A DNA stretch of 8,442 bases, from assembly GCA_024860865.1 (NCBI GenBank), contig JACRDV010000061.1, forward strand, positions 1 to 8,442, read 5' to 3'. Within the stretch, counting starts at the first letter, position 1. Each line of letters opens with the position of its first letter. Made by a program: the position numbers and the translations under genes. The notes under the pieces are model-generated. The model did not search any database. It was not told the origin of the DNA and saw only the letters and a list, made by a program, of their open reading frames with translations. Positions 5,675-8,442 of this stretch are shown here, piece after piece. Source of the stretch: JACRDV01 sp024860865 [NCBI: Methanobacteriota archaeon]. Lineage in GTDB: Archaea; JACRDV01.

Positions 5675-6067
5675 TTACTCAAATATCCGTTTGATGAAAT
5701 TAATGCTGTCGAAGTCGGTATCATTTGAATAAATTTCAGTTATATTATGCACAAGCATAGCTGAAACTGTAACAGAATCATTAAAATCAATATGGTATTT
5801 ATTGCTTATATTACTAGCTTGCCACATAAGTTCAAAATCCAGAGTAATGATTTCTAAATTTTTAATGCTACGAATTTTTTCCAAAATCGATTTAATATCT
5901 TTAATGCCCTCTTTTTCAAAGAACCAAATTACTTCTGAAAGGGTGAGTGTTGTTATTAGAGCCGACTCTCTCGTATTGATCCTTGATAGAATTTTTTTAG
6001 ATAATGACCCGAATTTGGGGTGGTCATTAATCATGTAAATAAAAATATTTGCATCTACGTATCTCAT
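5675..6067 (-). CDS. vapC: VapC-type PIN-domain ribonuclease toxin
   Basis: This 130-residue protein is a whole PIN domain. The opening YVDANIFIY gives D5 and N7, LSEVIW gives E45, DFNDSV gives D97, and the closing YSNDTDFD supplies D116 and D118. These are the acidic residues that hold magnesium or manganese in PIN nucleases. VapC toxins cut RNA, often tRNA or rRNA, and are neutralised by the VapB partner encoded just upstream. The ATG overlaps the antitoxin stop as ATGA (6064-6067), typical of co-translated toxin-antitoxin pairs. All active-site positions look intact, so the toxin is probably functional. The RNA target cannot be read from the sequence. Confidence 0.9.
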   Translation of the reverse strand: MRYVDANIFIYMINDHPKFGSLSKKILSRINTRESALITTLTLSEVIWFFEKEGIKDIKSILEKIRSIKNLEIITLDFELMWQASNISNKYHIDFNDSVTVSAMLVHNITEIYSNDTDFDSINFIKRIFE

Positions 6068-6324
6068 TTAACAATTTCCTTCTTGCTTTGCTTTCTTATC
6101 CATTCTCGAGCTGCTTTTTTAGGATGTTCGATTTCCCTCCCTACTTTAATGCTACCATAAAGCGCGCTCACTGGGTCATCATATTTTCGCCTAGGAAGCA
6201 ACGTCACTCGATTAGGGCTTTCTTTAATGAAAACTACCTCATCTCCTTCCTTAATCCCTAGAAATTCTCGGACTTCCTTCGGGATGGTAATTCTTCCCTT
6301 CTCTTTGACTTCAGCTGCCTCCAT
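6064..6324 (-). CDS. vapB: VapB-type antitoxin with AbrB/SpoVT DNA-binding domain
   Basis: The 86-residue product begins with a swapped-hairpin AbrB domain (about 1-48): KEKGRITIPKEVREFLGIKEGDEVVF, the standard signature of this fold. The remaining 38 residues (DDPVSALYGSIKVGREIEHP, then a basic helix REWIRKQSKK) would wrap the toxin and block its active site. Such antitoxins also bind their own promoter, usually more tightly with the toxin. The ATG at 6324 has no Shine-Dalgarno motif, but a TATA box lies about 30 bases upstream, so the mRNA is probably leaderless or nearly so. The three AGTGTNACT repeats just upstream of the TATA box are the likely binding sites. It overlaps vapC by four bases. 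Confidence 0.9.
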   Translation of the reverse strand: MEAAEVKEKGRITIPKEVREFLGIKEGDEVVFIKESPNRVTLLPRRKYDDPVSALYGSIKVGREIEHPKKAAREWIRKQSKKEIVK

Positions 6325-6350
6325 AGGACCACATATTTTTAATAGTTAAA

Positions 6351-6364
6351 CAAATATATAAAAG
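6351..6364 (-). promoter_or_regulatory. TATA box of vapBC
   Basis: Read on the minus strand, CTTTTATATATTTG occupies 6364-6351. Its centre is about 33 bases before the vapB ATG, which would put the transcription start near 6330 and leave a leader of only a few bases. Confidence 0.5.
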
Positions 6365-6408
6365 TTACACTTTTTTAAAAAGTGACACTATTTTTCTTTA
6401 GTAACACT
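6363..6408 (-). repeat. three AGTGTNACT repeats (probable vapBC operator)
   Basis: On the minus strand AGTGTNACT occurs at 6408-6400, 6389-6381 and 6371-6363, with N being T, C and A respectively, at 19- and 18-base steps. Two of the copies frame a perfect inverted repeat, CACTTTTT-T-AAAAAGTG (6368-6384). The steps are near two helical turns, so bound dimers would line up on one face of the DNA upstream of the TATA box. The first copy covers the last codons and stop of the Hps-RraA gene. Confidence 0.55.
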
Positions 6409-7702
6409 TATGGCCAATTTTTTCCCATTTCTTTAAGCGCAGAACTTTACCAAGTGTGCTACCGCGTTTAATTTCCTCTCTAATTCTATTTTCTCTTTCT
6501 CTGACATCGATTGCACGATTTACAATTTCAACAGCTCTTTCTTTTGGAATTACAACAACTCCATTATCATCTCCAAAAATTATATCACCTGGCCTTACTG
6601 TAACTCCACCGCACTTAATCTCAACATTAATTTCACCAAATCCTTTAGGCTCGCCAGCATGAGGTGAAACATATCTCGCAAAAACCGGAAACTTCATCTC
6701 TCGAATATCCTCGACATCTCGAACTGCTCCATCAATTACAACTCCGCGAATCCCTCTTTTTATTGCACTTATAGTCGCTAATTCTCCCCAAACCGCAGCC
6801 CTGCTTTTTTCAGAGTCGATAACTATAACATCTTTTTCCTTTGCTTGATCTATTGCTTCAACTGTTTTTGCCCAATCCCCACGCATAGTGAGAACTGTTA
6901 AGGCTTTTCCAACCATTTTAGTTGCCGGTATAATTTGTTTAATCCCTTTCAGAGTTCCTTTCCTGTGCATAGCATCAGAAACATTTGGAGTTGAAACAGT
7001 TAATAAAGCCTCAAAAATTTCTTCTTCAGAATATTTTTTAAACAATTTTGTTTTAACTGGTTTAAGCGTTTTTATGCTCTCTAAAATTTTTTTAGTTGCA
7101 TCTTCTGCATTTTCAGCTTTTATTATTGCTCCACCGACAATTACAATATTCGCTCCATTCTTAACTATCTCAGGTGCTGTTTCAGAGTTGATTCCACCAG
7201 CCGCAGCGATTGGAATGTTAACACTTTTTGAAATTCTTTGTAGCTCTTTAATCGGATCGATTCCAATCATTTGCTGATCAATTCCTACATGAGCACAAAG
7301 ATAATCAGCGCCAAATTTTTCAACTTCCTTTGCGCGCTTAGCAGGTTCTCTTAAGTTCATAAGGTCAACCATAATTTCAGAACCATATTTTTTTGCAGCT
7401 CTAATGGCCTCCTTTATTGTTTCATTAGTGGCAGCTCCAAGGATAATAATAACATCTGCACCAGCTTTAGCTGCCATTTCGACTTCGAATGCACCTGTAT
7501 CCATGGTTTTCATATCAGCAACCAGAGTGTGCTTTGGAAATGATCTTTTTAAGGCTCTAACTGCATTCAGTCCTTCACTTTTGATTAAGGGAGTCCCCGC
7601 CTCTAGCCACTGAGCTCCTCCTCTAATAGCTTCTTTTGCGACTCGAAGGACCCTAGGTAGGTCAATAAGATCCAACGCAACTTGAAGAATTGGCTCAGCC
7701 AT
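6398..7702 (-). CDS. 3-hexulose-6-phosphate synthase / RraA-like fusion protein
   Basis: This 434-residue fusion has two domains. Residues 1-215 are a TIM-barrel hexulose-6-phosphate synthase of the OMP-decarboxylase superfamily: D11 (VALDL), E34 (WLEAGTPL), the D63-x-K65-x-x-D68 motif (DMKTMD), H138 (AHVG) and the phosphate-binding AAAGGIN loop (166-172). In archaea this enzyme reversibly joins formaldehyde and ribulose 5-phosphate, and commonly runs backwards to supply pentose for nucleotides. Residues 225-434 are an RraA/HMG-aldolase-like domain (TPNVSDAMHR, GELATISAIKRG, then VIDGAVRD with R327 and D328, the metal- and substrate-binding pair of the aldolases). The RraA name comes from a bacterial RNase E inhibitor, but these residues point to an enzyme, so an aldolase or decarboxylase step is more likely. 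No 6-phospho-3-hexuloisomerase is in the window. The ATG has GTGATC four bases upstream. Confidence 0.9.
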   Translation of the reverse strand: MAEPILQVALDLIDLPRVLRVAKEAIRGGAQWLEAGTPLIKSEGLNAVRALKRSFPKHTLVADMKTMDTGAFEVEMAAKAGADVIIILGAATNETIKEAIRAAKKYGSEIMVDLMNLREPAKRAKEVEKFGADYLCAHVGIDQQMIGIDPIKELQRISKSVNIPIAAAGGINSETAPEIVKNGANIVIVGGAIIKAENAEDATKKILESIKTLKPVKTKLFKKYSEEEIFEALLTVSTPNVSDAMHRKGTLKGIKQIIPATKMVGKALTVLTMRGDWAKTVEAIDQAKEKDVIVIDSEKSRAAVWGELATISAIKRGIRGVVIDGAVRDVEDIREMKFPVFARYVSPHAGEPKGFGEINVEIKCGGVTVRPGDIIFGDDNGVVVIPKERAVEIVNRAIDVRERENRIREEIKRGSTLGKVLRLKKWEKIGHKCY

Positions 7703-7706
7703 TTTT

Positions 7707-7712
7707 GATCAC
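7707..7712 (-). promoter_or_regulatory. strong Shine-Dalgarno GTGATC for the Hps-RraA gene
   Basis: On the minus strand GTGATC ends four bases before the ATG at 7702. It is fully complementary to the GAUCAC of the usual archaeal 16S rRNA 3' end. It lies in the 30-base gap after the LysE-type gene, so the two are probably co-transcribed. Confidence 0.55.
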
Positions 7713-7732
7713 GATTGATTTAACATTTATTG

Positions 7733-8359
7733 CTATAAAAATGTGTATTTGAAAAGAAAGTAAATTCCAAGTCCAAACATTAAAAACCCGCATGTAAGGA
7801 GCAAGCTGCGATAAGCCCTGTTTCCAATAAAATGTTTTCCTCTTCCAATTGAGTAAGAAATAAAAGAATACCAACCTAAATCAGAAAACCAATGCCCTAT
7901 TATAAATGAAATAGTTCCAAGCAAGCCAGCTATCTCAAAACTATATAATAAGTTTGCATTTCCAATGGTAACCCACCACAACGGGAAACTGGGATTGAAC
8001 ATGCTGAAAATAATTCCTCCAGCAATAAGACCATGGTGCTTAGATGACTTATCTATTAAGGATATCTTTTTTGCACCTGTGCGAAATAGGTCAAATGCAA
8101 GGAACAGCAAAGCAAATCCTCCGATAACTCCAACTATTTTTTGAAAGAGAGCTGTTTGTAAAAACAAAGCAAGTCCGCCAAATAGCAGCAAAATAACGCA
8201 TATCTCACTTAGTATATGACCAAAAACTACCAGTGGTCCGACTTTAGCCCCTTTTTTTAGTGATGTAGAAATAGTAAATGTAAGAAGAGGGCCAGGGATC
8301 AATGCTCCAGAAAGCCCAATTGTAAAACCAAGAGCAAGCAAAACTAACAATGTAAGCAT
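7733..8359 (-). CDS. LysE/RhtB-type membrane exporter
   Basis: The 208-residue protein has about six hydrophobic segments, at roughly 3-26, 43-67, 72-93, 109-131, 138-160 and 183-205. The first ends in the family motif GLSGALIPGPLLTFTIS, followed by a short charged loop with KKGAKVGP and then FGHILSE, the hallmark of LysE-superfamily transporters. A conserved FNPSFPLWW segment lies in the fourth helix. Bacterial relatives export amino acids such as lysine, arginine or homoserine; the substrate here is unknown. GAGG (minus strand, 8374-8371) lies 11 bases before the ATG and overlaps the stop of the upstream gene. The Hps-RraA gene follows after 30 bases. A link between export and sugar-phosphate metabolism is not evident, so the pairing may be only positional. 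Confidence 0.85.
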   Translation of the reverse strand: MLTLLVLLALGFTIGLSGALIPGPLLTFTISTSLKKGAKVGPLVVFGHILSEICVILLLFGGLALFLQTALFQKIVGVIGGFALLFLAFDLFRTGAKKISLIDKSSKHHGLIAGGIIFSMFNPSFPLWWVTIGNANLLYSFEIAGLLGTISFIIGHWFSDLGWYSFISYSIGRGKHFIGNRAYRSLLLTCGFLMFGLGIYFLFKYTFL

Positions 8360-8370
8360 TGAAAATTTTT

Positions 8371-8374
8371 CCTC
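8371..8374 (-). promoter_or_regulatory. GAGG ribosome site overlapping the stop of the upstream gene
   Basis: The minus-strand stop TGA (8375-8373) shares bases with GAGG (8374-8371), which lies 11 bases before the LysE-type ATG. This would let ribosomes finishing the upstream frame reload on the exporter gene. The spacing is at the long end of normal. Confidence 0.35.
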
Positions 8375-8441
8375 AAATTAGGGCGATTGCTAAGGCTGAG
8401 CCTAGCATAATGATAGCAATAATAATTGCAAAGATTGTACG
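8373..8441 (-). CDS. C-terminal end of a membrane protein (5' part outside window)
   Basis: A minus-strand frame is open from the window edge to TGA at 8375-8373. Its 22 residues are one hydrophobic stretch after an initial Arg-Thr (IFAIIIAIIM, then LGSALAIALI), so the protein probably ends in a transmembrane helix with almost no tail. The family cannot be told from so short a piece. The stop lies 13 bases before the LysE-type start, so both are probably in one transcript. A chance hydrophobic frame in AT-rich DNA is possible. Confidence 0.45.
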   Translation of the reverse strand, partial: RTIFAIIIAIIMLGSALAIALI

Positions 8442-8442
8442 C

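Noticed and set aside
6888-7277. Plus-strand frame of 129 codons opposite the Hps-RraA gene.
   Set aside because: It lies antisense to a clearly conserved two-domain protein. Its hydrophobic translation is the usual by-product of the opposite strand's codons.
1-8442. CRISPR array, tRNA or rRNA genes, transposase or insertion-sequence ends.
   Set aside because: I looked on both strands and found no regularly spaced long repeats, no cloverleaf with a TTCGA-type loop, and no transposase motif or terminal inverted repeats.

Overview
The window is archaeal. The evidence is a KH-domain beta-CASP ribonuclease of the FttA/aCPSF1 type, a UPF0058 protein, a KaiC/RadA-like ATPase, an archaeal PF01637-type ATPase, a hexulose-6-phosphate synthase/RraA fusion, and TATA-like boxes placed for leaderless or short-leader transcripts. 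Shine-Dalgarno motifs (GTGATC, GAGGT, AAGGT) also occur, so both start modes seem to be used. Most of the DNA is AT-rich. I would guess an uncultured lineage such as Bathyarchaeia, but that is inference and nothing here fixes the taxon.

Layout, plus strand (1-3346): the 3' end of a KaiC-like ATPase overlaps a UPF0058 gene by 4 bases (ATGA). A compound hairpin plus T-tract, a probable terminator, follows them. Next is a cluster of GTCTGAC half-sites including a perfect 22-bp palindrome. It lies upstream of two adjacent genes I do not recognise: a cysteine-free beta-rich protein and a six-cysteine, probably metal-binding protein. After an AT-rich gap comes a solitary PF01637-type ATPase gene, richer in G+C. 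Two tandem inverted repeats sit between its TATA box and its ATG.

A 367-base gap without a convincing gene separates this half from a run of minus-strand genes (3714-8442). Read in the direction of transcription (high to low coordinates), these are: the C-terminal end of a membrane protein; a LysE-type exporter; the Hps-RraA fusion; a vapBC toxin-antitoxin pair; and the FttA-like nuclease. The vapBC promoter carries three AGTGTNACT repeats, one reaching into the end of the fusion gene. The nuclease appears to start at a TTG preceded by GAGGT.

The genes do not form one pathway. The nuclease (transcription termination/RNA 3'-end formation) and Hps-RraA (pentose or C1 metabolism) are housekeeping-type. 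The vapBC pair and the ATPase look like accessory genes with their own operators. The best candidate for something undescribed is the two-gene unknown operon at 877-1926 with its half-site cluster. The tandem operator at the ATPase gene and the loss of the KH GxxG loop in the FttA-like protein come next.
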